From NCBI GenBank assembly GCA_020536535.1, contig JAHLWZ010000257.1:3096-40431 (forward strand): a DNA stretch of 37,336 nt, written 5' to 3'. Source of the DNA: Pelomyxa schiedti. Its lineage: Eukaryota > Evosea > Pelobiontida > Pelomyxidae. The notes below the pieces were generated by a model. The model had not been told where the DNA came from. It did no database searches and saw nothing but the letters and a program-made list of their open reading frames with translations. The position numbers were made by a program, and so were the translations under genes. Below are positions 27,074-34,801 of this stretch, one piece after another. The first letter of the stretch is position 1. The number at the start of each line of letters is the position of its first letter.

Positions 27074-27535
27074 TCAGTCGTCGTACTTCATCTTGACGAT
27101 GCCGCGGCCGAGGGAGGTGCCAGATGACGGGTGGCTGATGTTGAACGTGCACATCTCGCCGTCGCGGAGCTCGCCCTCGTAGCGCACCCCAAAGTTGGAC
27201 GTGAGGTCGATGTTGTTTCCGCTCACGGTCCCGTTGTACGTCTTCTCTACGCCGCCTGCTCCGTCGTTGGTGTTGTGGCCGTGTGCCTCACCGCTGTCGC
27301 TGTCGTACTATTATTGTGGGAGGAGGGGTGAGGGTCAATTTGTTGAGGGAAAAAAAAACCCAAATGAAAACACGTTCGTGGGGAACAAAACGAAGGCAGC
27401 GCTGACACAAAAAAACAAAAAACGAACCTCGAACTTCATTTCCCAGCCAGAGTTGTTCCAGTTGTCGGTGGTGTTCCATTCGGTGGAGTTGCCCTCGCCC
27501 TCGTCACCGCCAATGTGAACCTTGACTTTGCCCAT
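27074..27535 (-). CDS. Small tandem-duplicated protein, copy B (113 aa), unrecognised
   Basis: Exon 1 (27535-27428) and exon 2 (27307-27074) are separated by a 120-nt intron in the same phase-0 position as in copy A. Exon 1 differs from copy A at only a few residues (NNSGWEMKFE versus NDPGWEMKFK). Exon 2 has a handful of changes and ends IVKMKYDD instead of IVKMTWE. The introns also share their 3' part (CCCTCCTCCCACAATAATAG) but diverge upstream. This is a recent direct duplication about 600 bp apart, same strand. Both copies look intact. Confidence 0.8.
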
Positions 27536-27596
27536 TTGCTCTTGTTGCTCTTTTTTTTTTTGTGTTGTAGTTTATCTCTTTGATGACTGTTTAAAA

Positions 27597-28137
27597 GGCG
27601 CAACCGGTGTCGGTTAGTTTTCTTTGAACCATCATTCCTGGGACTGAATCAAACCGTTCCGAAACGGGAATTTTTACGGGGTTTTCCTCCAATCTATCCC
27701 CCACCACGCAGATCCAACCTATCTGGGGCATAGGGCCAGATGATCTGCCTCCTCCCAGATGATCTGGGAGATGAAAAACCAGTAGATGAGATGCATACAT
27801 GTAAGTGAAGGTAGTCGCCAGCACAACAAACACAGGAGGAGCGCGGAAGAGTGTGTAATTTGGAAGAGCACCGAGAGGAATACAGGGGTGGCGCCTGTTC
27901 CGAACATTACACAGAAAAAAATTTCTGGAAACATCGACGAAACACGAACGACGGAGGCCCGGCCCCTAATTCTTGACAAAGTTGCGAGACAACACGACTT
28001 CGGAAGCACCCAGTCAACAGACCATCATCTTTGTCAAATTCACAAGTGTTTTCGTCCAGTCCATCCACCTCAAAGATCCCCCTGAGAGCGATGTGATGGC
28101 TACGATATGCCCCAAGAACATTGTGCGCCAGCACCAA
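27597..28137 (-). other. Possible minus-strand exons, unrecognised
   Basis: Minus-strand frames are open here, for example RGIFEVDGLDENTCEFDKDD (28137-27907), a hydrophobic frame at 28009-27719, and one ending SVPGMMVQRKLTDTGCAF at 27591. A competing plus-strand reading covers 27973-28180. A short duplication, CCAGATGATCTG, occurs twice within 27731-27765. I cannot choose between strands and claim no gene product. Confidence 0.25.
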
Positions 28138-29091
28138 TTACGCAGTTGCTTTCGCCAGAAGACAAACAACCAAACACACTCATGTGTGCTTGTTTCATTT
28201 TTTTGACCCTCAGGGGGTTTACAAACCTCTCACACAAGTAAGTCAACAAAGCACAATACATTACTGTGCCTAATGCTCCCCAGATTTGAAGCAAAGCGGA
28301 ATCTTCTTTGATTATGAGAACTTTACAAGCATAATTGGTTTGAAATTCTTTGATTCAATCGAATATCTAGAAGCTTTTACCATGTGCATTCATTCAAAAC
28401 TCTCATTGCCAGCCGTCAAACATCTACAATTACAGCCACTCTCTCACTGTAGTACCTCCACCAAAGAGGGTGTGGGCCAACCTTCCCCTCGCACACTACC
28501 CTCATTAGCGCGGCCTCACACCACCAACACAAGTACATACATCATCCCATCCAAGATACCAATTCAAACTTGTTTCTACTATACCTGTTCAATTTTGACC
28601 AAGACGCAGGAGTTGCTGATATCTACCAAGCAGTGGATGAGGACCAAGCACTCAGAGGCAAAAAGCCAAAATTGGTGTGAATAATGAGCTGTTAGATAAA
28701 CCAAACTAATTGCACATAGGGAGAAATGGCAGTTGATCCTGCAGGATGCGGTGTTGTGCCGCTGGTCTGCCAAAATCTGACTTTACTCTTTGTTAACTCT
28801 CAACAGGTGAAGGCTACTGCGCCTTCTATGCTCCCCACCCACATTGTTCATCATTACTTACAATGGCAAGGATCCAAATGGAAGTCCTTCACTCATGTAC
28901 ACTCCTTAACTATTTCCAACCACTAAAACACTCATGGATAACGACATTGGATCCAGACGCCGTCGCCCGCGACCTGTCTTGCGAAGTGGCTTGTAGTAGT
29001 AACACTATCTACTACAGAAACTCCCTGCATCACCAGGATGTTGAAAGCTCGCTTTCAAACGTGTTTCCGAATGGAAGAGACGTCTCTTGAA
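27973..29091 (+). CDS. Unrecognised multi-exon protein
   Basis: A series of plus-strand frames reads like one spliced protein. They are TIIFVKFTSVFVQSIHLKDP with ESDVMATICPKNIVRQHQL (about 28000-28190), GIFFDYENFTSIIGLKFFDS with IEYLEAFTMCIHSKLSL (28290-28440), YLFNFDQDAGVADIYQAVDE (about 28580-28670), and a last exon from about 28806 to TGA 29091. The last exon gives MARIQMEVLHSCTLLNYFQP, LDPDAVARDLSCEVAC and NSLHHQDVESSLSNVFPNG. Exact splice sites and the start are not settled; the ATG at 28096 and an upstream exon are both possible. The sequence looks conserved and soluble, but I do not recognise the family and assign no role. Confidence 0.45.
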
Positions 29092-29099
29092 GAGAGTGT

Positions 29100-29490
29100 A
29101 TCTGACATTTCAGAAACGAGAGATTGAGAGAGAGTCTAAACGACGCTCGTAATTTATCGATCTCTGGGCGGCATGTGCTGCGACGTGCGGCCCCGTCTGG
29201 TTCATGAACACATGCCATGCATGCAAGCAAGACAGGACCCAGCGGGCGGAGCGCGGTAGATGTGACAACGACGATCGATGCTAGCAGCAGCAGCGGCGAC
29301 CGAAGAACATTGATTGGGCCTAAGACGGAGGCTCCGAATTGATGCAGGATAACTTTCTGCTCACTGCGAGCGTGTCTTTGCAATCTCAATGCTAGTCGGC
29401 ATTTCAAAGAGGAAAAGGGTGGTATGACAAAGCCAAAGCACCAGACCAGTACCCCCGTACAAATTTTCATGTACCCCAAAAGTTAGTTAC
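29100..29490. other. Non-coding or undetermined stretch
   Basis: GC-rich sequence with several short self-complementary words, such as GCATGTGCTGCGACGTGC and CATGCCATGCATGCAAG. One minus-strand frame is open across it but has no conserved character. An unrecognised structured RNA is possible; I saw no tRNA, 5S, U-snRNA or SRP signature. Confidence 0.3.
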
Positions 29491-29499
29491 ATTAAGTTA

Positions 29500-30052
29500 G
29501 TTAATATAATTTAATTAACCTTATTAAAATTCAAACAAATATACGTTGGGTCTGTTCCGCCAATAATAAACTTCTCTACCACCACAAAACACCACTTGCC
29601 AAACACATTAACAGTAGACTCCACGCCCGTTCTGATAAGCTCATCCAAGGTTACCCTTTTTTCATGACATAACTCAGTTCATATACACAGAATAACGGAA
29701 ATACTGAGAGCAATGGGTCTTTCAGCAGTACAAGCCTCACCGCCAATCAATACTAACAACAATCTTGTATGGTTAATTTTGCTGGAAGTTTTCTCTAACC
29801 ATTTACAGGTCAATTCTGCACCACAGTGGGAACCGGAGCAGCTTCCTTTATGCTCTCTGTGACAGTATCAAGCAGTTCTGTCAAGGAATAGTATGCATTT
29901 TTCCCAAGCACCATCCATGGACCTGATGCAAAGAGGGAACAACAGATGGCAGGTGGGGCTGTGCTGTGTGCACAAAGGACAGGTGTGAGTGACAAGGCAA
30001 CGTTGCTGTGCTACCTTGCTGAGCTTTGGGGGGTTCACTTTGTTTGTTTTGC
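29500..30052 (-). CDS. Unrecognised small multi-exon protein
   Basis: From a minus-strand ATG at about 30052 (MQNKQSEPPKAQQ), a 56-nt GT-AG intron leads to APPAICCSLFASGPWMVLGK and then NAYYSLTELLDTVTESIKEA. Further exons appear as LIGGEACTAERPIALS (near 29740) and TLDELIRTGVESTVNVFGKW, ending FIIGGTDPTYICLNFNKVN with TAA near 29513. The joins between the later exons are not resolved. The blocks look like a small, folded soluble domain, but I do not recognise it. Confidence 0.4.
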
Positions 30053-30138
30053 ATTTTCAATTGAGGGTTTTGACACCCTTTTTTGAGTGAGACCCCTTTT
30101 TCTCTCAGACAGTCAAGTCAGGTTAGGTCGACAACCAC

Positions 30139-30680
30139 CATGGTGTGCCCAACAGCAGCAAACACACCCTCCCAGCCAATAGAAAACCCAGCACCTTTTC
30201 CCTGTCACTGGTGTGTACTTTAGCAAGTACACGAGCTTCAGCTCTATGGACACTCTGCGGACTCTGTCCGAATCTCGATTCTCTAGATCCAATGCGGGCT
30301 TGATGGAATTACTGGAATAAGGCAGCGACGATCTTATGAGACATGGAACGCACTAATGTGGACTGCAGCGGTGATTGATTCTGAGGCAATCTCGACTGAG
30401 AATTGGACAACAGTGTGGCTTCGAAGCTAACCGCACCTAACCACACCAAATTAATTATCCTTTTGAACACGTGCAACCCAAGCACGAGAACAAGCAAGAG
30501 AACCTTTGCACTCTTACTCTCTTTCGTTCTTTTCCCTCTGTGGGGCTTTATTCTCTTCCCACAGAAGCTAACACTGGCTCAGACCCCAACAGGGAGGTGC
30601 CTCATGATAGGTACCTCACTTACATAAAGTGTCAGATGGGTACTAGTTTTGTAATTAATAGAAATGGTGCAGTTGTTTAG
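30139..30680 (+). CDS. Unrecognised small multi-exon protein candidate
   Basis: Plus-strand blocks that look coding are MVCPTAANTPSQPIENPAP (30139 onward), FSSMDTLRTLSESRFSRSN with AGLMELLE (30230-30320), AVIDSEAISTENWTTVWLRS (about 30370-30430), and EANTGSDPNREVPHDRYL with IKCQMGTSFVINRNGAVV ending TAG at about 30680. They lie in different frames and need short introns that I could not all place. It is divergent from the 29500-30052 gene. Function unknown. Confidence 0.35.
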
Positions 30681-30860
30681 AAGGGGGCGATGGGAGTGGA
30701 AGCTGTCACAGCCATGAGGCACAAGGTACCAAAACTGACTTGGTACTTTCGGGGTCCAACGCTCAGCCACGAGTGCAGAGGCGGAGCCACAAGAGGTGGC
30801 AGGGCATCGCAGGCGTCACGGGGAACGGGCAAAGGGGGCGATGGGAGCGGAAGCTGTCAC
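30681..30860. repeat. Direct repeat pair
   Basis: The 27-base word beginning GGGGGCGATGGGAG at about 30683 recurs at about 30834 with one mismatch (GTGGAAGCTGTCAC versus GCGGAAGCTGTCAC), 151 bases apart in the same orientation. Neither copy lies in an evident gene. Confidence 0.7.
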
Positions 30861-30889
30861 TTCACAGCACCACATTGACTCCCCCGCAT

Positions 30890-31400
30890 CCATTCACTAT
30901 TGCCTTTGTAATTCACTGATGACTTGATGTGCTCTCACTCTTTCCCTGAACTGACTTCTTTTTGTCTCGTTCTCTGACAAACTGTTTCCTTCAGTGGGAA
31001 ACTGCACCAAAAGAGAACAAAGAGGCACAAAGTATTTTATTCATCTTGGAATGGATGGATACATTTGGGTGTGTTTGTGTTTGTGTTGAGGTTTTTGTAT
31101 ATTTGTATAGAAATGAGGTGACTTGGTGTGTGTTTATAAAGGATTCCAAAGTCAAGGGAAAGGTCTTGGGTATATCGATGATCTTTATGTGAACTTGATT
31201 TCCAAACTTGGTAAGTGATGACTCAGCCTCTGAGTGTCCAGTCTTGAGTCTTTCGAGTGTGCCTTGCGCACAGTTTGCCTGTGGGTTCGCAGAATCACAC
31301 AAAACTTAAACAGCCAAAATCAGCACTCCAATCACCAGTGCCAATTTGCCAATAACACACCCTGCACCACCTAATGTGCCCACAACAGCAGCAGAAGAAG
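30890..31400. other. Undetermined stretch
   Basis: No convincing gene. A TG-rich run (31068-31095) and a minus-strand frame of about 100 codons (31302-30991) are present without conserved features. The region may include decayed 3' parts of the ankyrin-family fragment just upstream on the minus strand. Confidence 0.35.
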
Positions 31401-31408
31401 AATACTCA

Positions 31409-31882
31409 GAGGAGGCAGCACCCGCACCACCACAGCCACATCATCACAAAACAATGCACAAGCCTCTTTCACGTGGCCACCACAGCACAACCCAACAAGC
31501 ACCGCCGTCACCTCCTTCACCACGACTTCACAGTAATCCAAAGTAACAGAATGAATAGAATCCCCGCATCACCACTGAAATCCCGGGTGTCAGATCTCCT
31601 CCCATAATAATCCCGCAGCCGCCGCCGCCGCCGCGTTCCGGGAGCCTGTGCCTGTTGGCCGCGATGCAGGCCACGCAGCACCGCCGCGGCGCTGCGCAGG
31701 GCCGCGTACGAGCCGCCGGCGGCGTCGGCGAGGGTGAGCGCGCGGGAGCACACGAGGGGCAGCAGGGGGAACACCGCCGCCGCGGCCAACAGCGCCACCG
31801 CCCGGCCCCGTCGTCGTCGTCGTACTTGGGGGAGGAGCTCCTCGTCGATTTCAATCAAGGGGAAATGCAAAGCCAGCACCAC
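31409..31882 (-). pseudogene. Fragment of an ankyrin-family gene with GC-rich 5' part
   Basis: On the minus strand, 31530-31409 encodes KEVTAVLVGLCCGGHVKEAC, clearly homologous at DNA and protein level to the N-terminus of the ankyrin-like gene at 1052-1130. It lacks the rest of that gene: the frame meets a stop soon after a hydrophobic run (VLPPLSILLLLLLWAH). Upstream, 31882-31540 is open in a very GC-rich frame (HFPLIEIDEELLPQ, AALRSAAAVLRGLH) with no ATG, and it is out of frame with the homologous part. I read it as a truncated or decayed relative; an intron joining the two frames is the alternative. Confidence 0.45.
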
Positions 31883-31887
31883 GTGCG

Positions 31888-33075
31888 TTGGAATTTGTTC
31901 TGCGTGGCGGTACAGCGACCCACAATTGGGATTTCATCAACCCACACGACGGGTGTGGCCTCAGGGTGACGAGTTTTCCGTTTGTTCACCACTGGAGCCG
32001 TTACGATCTGTTGCAGTCAACGAGCCCAACCGTGTGGTCTCAATTGATGGCGTTCCTCATGGGCACAAGGTCCTCACTCTCGTTTCCCTCGCGCTCGAGG
32101 TCGTCCTCATCGCCGCCACCACGATCGGCAGTGAAGCTGTTGGCACTGCAGGGCCAATCGCTGGTGTGCTTCATGTGGGACACACTCGCTGAGCTTCTGA
32201 CCGAGAGGGTAACTGCTGTGAAGTTTGGGGGCCATTGCCCACAGTGGGAATGCGAGGATCTCTGGTTTGGGCTGTCACCGCTGTGTGGAATCACCTCTGT
32301 TGGTGTGTCCCAGTGCAGGATAAAGATTGGCAGAGGTGATCGGCACACATTTGGTTCCACCAGCAGTGCGATTAACGACCATTGGGGTGTGATTTCGTAT
32401 CCATCTACTGATTGGGGACCTGCAACAGTGCATCTGGTGGCAAACCGCACAACTGGCCCTTCTTCTGAGGGGCAGCTGTCTGTTCCACAGTATTGTGGGA
32501 GCAACATGGACACAGCTTTCATGTGCTTTGATCAGATGGAGCCAGACCAGATGCTAATGGTGCTTGTTGGTAAATTGCCCACAGTTGTTTTCATGGTTGT
32601 TGATGTGAAGCACTCTGCAACCACTGGTTCACTTGATATCTGCAGTTCAACAGCTTGTATGATTCCTGTGGAGAGACGCTGGGACTCAACACTGATCATG
32701 AGGAGGAGTGGTGGGCACCGCGTTTTTGTTGTGGGGCAAGATAATACAGTGGTGGAGGTAGAGGAGGGCACTGGACTGGTGAGGTACCTTGTTCACAGAC
32801 CTGTACAAACCTCACAGCTGAGTGAGTCCACTTTCTGTTCTTACCAAGGGAATTCATTCCAGATTTGGGATTGCTCCTTTGTGGATACCATTCTTGTGAG
32901 AGTGGTGACATTGCCTGTATGTGGGATGTGTGCCCGAGTTGAAGATGGATTCATTTACATCCTGGGGTGCAGTGCAGTCACAGTTTATGAGGTGCACACT
33001 GGCTCTCCAATCTTCAAGGTGGAAGTTGTGAAGTGGAGTGGTCATCTTGACCCTCTAATTTTTTGTCATTTGTGA
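31888..33075 (+). CDS. Lineage-specific protein, inverted paralogue 1; 5' end frameshifted
   Basis: A 395-codon single-exon frame with no in-frame ATG. It is homologous end to end with the 456-aa protein on the opposite strand at 33209-34579. Shared blocks include FPFVHHWSRYDLLQSTSPTV, WSQLMAFLMGTRSS, CFMWDTLAELLTERVTA, GLSPLCGITS, VPQYCGSN, CFDQMEPDQM and VHTGSPIF. The ATG corresponding to the start of the paralogue is visible at 31865, but it lies in another frame: 56 nt separate it from the conserved HNWDF instead of 48. The copy is also shorter in the middle. It may be a pseudogene or may need an undetected upstream exon. Function unknown; the repeated blocks ending in short strands suggest a propeller-like fold. 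Confidence 0.6.
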   Translation: MEFVLRGGTATHNWDFINPHDGCGLRVTSFPFVHHWSRYDLLQSTSPTVWSQLMAFLMGTRSSLSFPSRSRSSSSPPPRSAVKLLALQGQSLVCFMWDTLAELLTERVTAVKFGGHCPQWECEDLWFGLSPLCGITSVGVSQCRIKIGRGDRHTFGSTSSAINDHWGVISYPSTDWGPATVHLVANRTTGPSSEGQLSVPQYCGSNMDTAFMCFDQMEPDQMLMVLVGKLPTVVFMVVDVKHSATTGSLDICSSTACMIPVERRWDSTLIMRRSGGHRVFVVGQDNTVVEVEEGTGLVRYLVHRPVQTSQLSESTFCSYQGNSFQIWDCSFVDTILVRVVTLPVCGMCARVEDGFIYILGCSAVTVYEVHTGSPIFKVEVVKWSGHLDPLIFCHL

Positions 33076-33208
33076 TGCAGAACACCTCTTTTATCTCATC
33101 TTCCTGACCCTGTGTTTTAATGTGGAGCTTTGATACTAAAAAACTAAAAGTTGAAGTCTTTAGGGTACAAGTTTTCACCATAAAAGTTTTGATGTGTAGT
33201 CCTTTCAC

Positions 33209-34579
33209 TTAGGAAGAAAAGTTGACCACAGATGAAAGTGTAAGGGAATGAGGAACAATTTGAAGAGGGAAGTCAAGAGGACCACTCCACTTCTCAAGTT
33301 CCAGGTTGAAGATTGGAGAGCCAGTGTGCACCTCACAAACTGTGACCCCACTGTATCCCACAAGGTAAATGAATCCATCTTCAATTTGAGTGGACATCCC
33401 ACAGTCAGGCAACGTCACCACTCTCACCATCCTGGTATCCACAGAGGAGCAATCCCAAATCTGGTATGAACTCCCATTTATGACCTGGAAAACACAGAAT
33501 GTGGACTCACTCAGCCGTGTGGTTTTCACAGCCTTTGGATATTTGCCAATCTCCCTCACCAGTCCAGTGCCTTCCTCCAACTCAGTCACACTGAACATGA
33601 TGCTCTCAGAATTGTGAAATCTCACCACCACAAAAACACGGTGCCCACGGCTCCTCCTCATGACCAGTGTTGACCTCAATTCCCATTGCGGTTCCCCTTC
33701 TTTCACAGGCATAACACAAGTGGTTGAGCTGCAGATGTCAAGTGAAGAAGTGGAAACAGAGTGCTCCACATCAACAACCACACAAACAACAGTGGGCCCA
33801 GTTCCATTGTGGTCAATAAGCACCATTGACATCTGGCCTGGCTCCATCTGGTCAAAGCACATGTAAACAATACTCAGGTTCATCCCACAATACTGCGGAA
33901 CAGGCACGTCCGCAGCACAAGGGCCGCTCCCCTGCCTCGCTTTCATGTTGAGCAGTCCACATTCCCCATGGCCACTTCCATTGTATGCCTCCACGAGCCA
34001 CACCCAGTTCGCAGTCACGTTATTGGGCTCCCGTTCTTGCTCTTCGGGAGCACGCCGGCCATCCACGTACCTGTAGAGGTATCTGAGATTTCGTCTGCTT
34101 CGAGACACGGCGAGGGAGGTGACATTGTGTCGGCACCGAGTCACGCCGAGGGACGTGATTCCGCACAAGGGCGACAGCCCAAACGTGAGGTACCCACACT
34201 CCCAGGGTAGGTACTTCTTTCCAGTGAGCCTCAGTGCTGTGACCCTCTCGGTCAGAAGCTCGGCGAGTGTGTCCCACATGAAGCACAACAGCGATTGGCC
34301 CTGCAGTGCCAACAACCGCACCGCTGATGAGGACGGAGATTTCGGTCGTGATGAGAATGATGGGAACGAGGACGGCGGGGAGGACCTTGTGCCCATGAGG
34401 AACGCCATCAATTGAGACCACACGGTCGGGCTCGTTGACTTCAACAGATCGTAACGGCTCCAGTTGTGAACAAACGGAAAACTCTTCACTCTGACACCAC
34501 CGCCATCGTTGTCGAGGAAATCCCAATTGTGGGCGGCGCCGCCAACAGTCACCTGCGCTGTTGTCGCGGTTGGTTGCAT
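33209..34579 (-). CDS. Lineage-specific protein, inverted paralogue 2 (456 aa)
   Basis: An intact single-exon gene from ATG 34579 (MQPTATTAQVTVGGAAHNWD) to TAA at 33209. After a Ser/Pro/Arg linker (TRSSPPSSFPSFSSRPKSP) come CFMWDTLAELLTERVTA, GLSPLCGITSLGVTRC, a Cys-containing middle, STLVMRRSRGHRVFVVVRF, SYQIWDCSSVDTRMVRVV, GFIYLVGYSGVTVCEVHTG and a non-conserved tail. No signal peptide or membrane span is obvious. It lies tail to tail with paralogue 1, with 133 bp between the stops. I recognise no named domain. Confidence 0.75.
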   Translation of the reverse strand: MQPTATTAQVTVGGAAHNWDFLDNDGGGVRVKSFPFVHNWSRYDLLKSTSPTVWSQLMAFLMGTRSSPPSSFPSFSSRPKSPSSSAVRLLALQGQSLLCFMWDTLAELLTERVTALRLTGKKYLPWECGYLTFGLSPLCGITSLGVTRCRHNVTSLAVSRSRRNLRYLYRYVDGRRAPEEQEREPNNVTANWVWLVEAYNGSGHGECGLLNMKARQGSGPCAADVPVPQYCGMNLSIVYMCFDQMEPGQMSMVLIDHNGTGPTVVCVVVDVEHSVSTSSLDICSSTTCVMPVKEGEPQWELRSTLVMRRSRGHRVFVVVRFHNSESIMFSVTELEEGTGLVREIGKYPKAVKTTRLSESTFCVFQVINGSSYQIWDCSSVDTRMVRVVTLPDCGMSTQIEDGFIYLVGYSGVTVCEVHTGSPIFNLELEKWSGPLDFPLQIVPHSLTLSSVVNFSS

Positions 34580-34801
34580 GTCAGAAAGATCGTTCGTTGT
34601 AGAACAAAATCTAACGAAGGGAAACAGAATCCACAGCCCTACAACGACTGATCAATTTCGGGGAATTACTAATGCTGTCGGTACTAGTACTAGTGCTGCG
34701 GTTGTTGCGAAGTTTGCCTTCTTGTTGGGAAGGATCCGTGGTGCTAGTGTTGGCTCGAGGGAGAAAAGCGATTGTGGGACGGATGATAGTGCCTGGATCT
34801 C

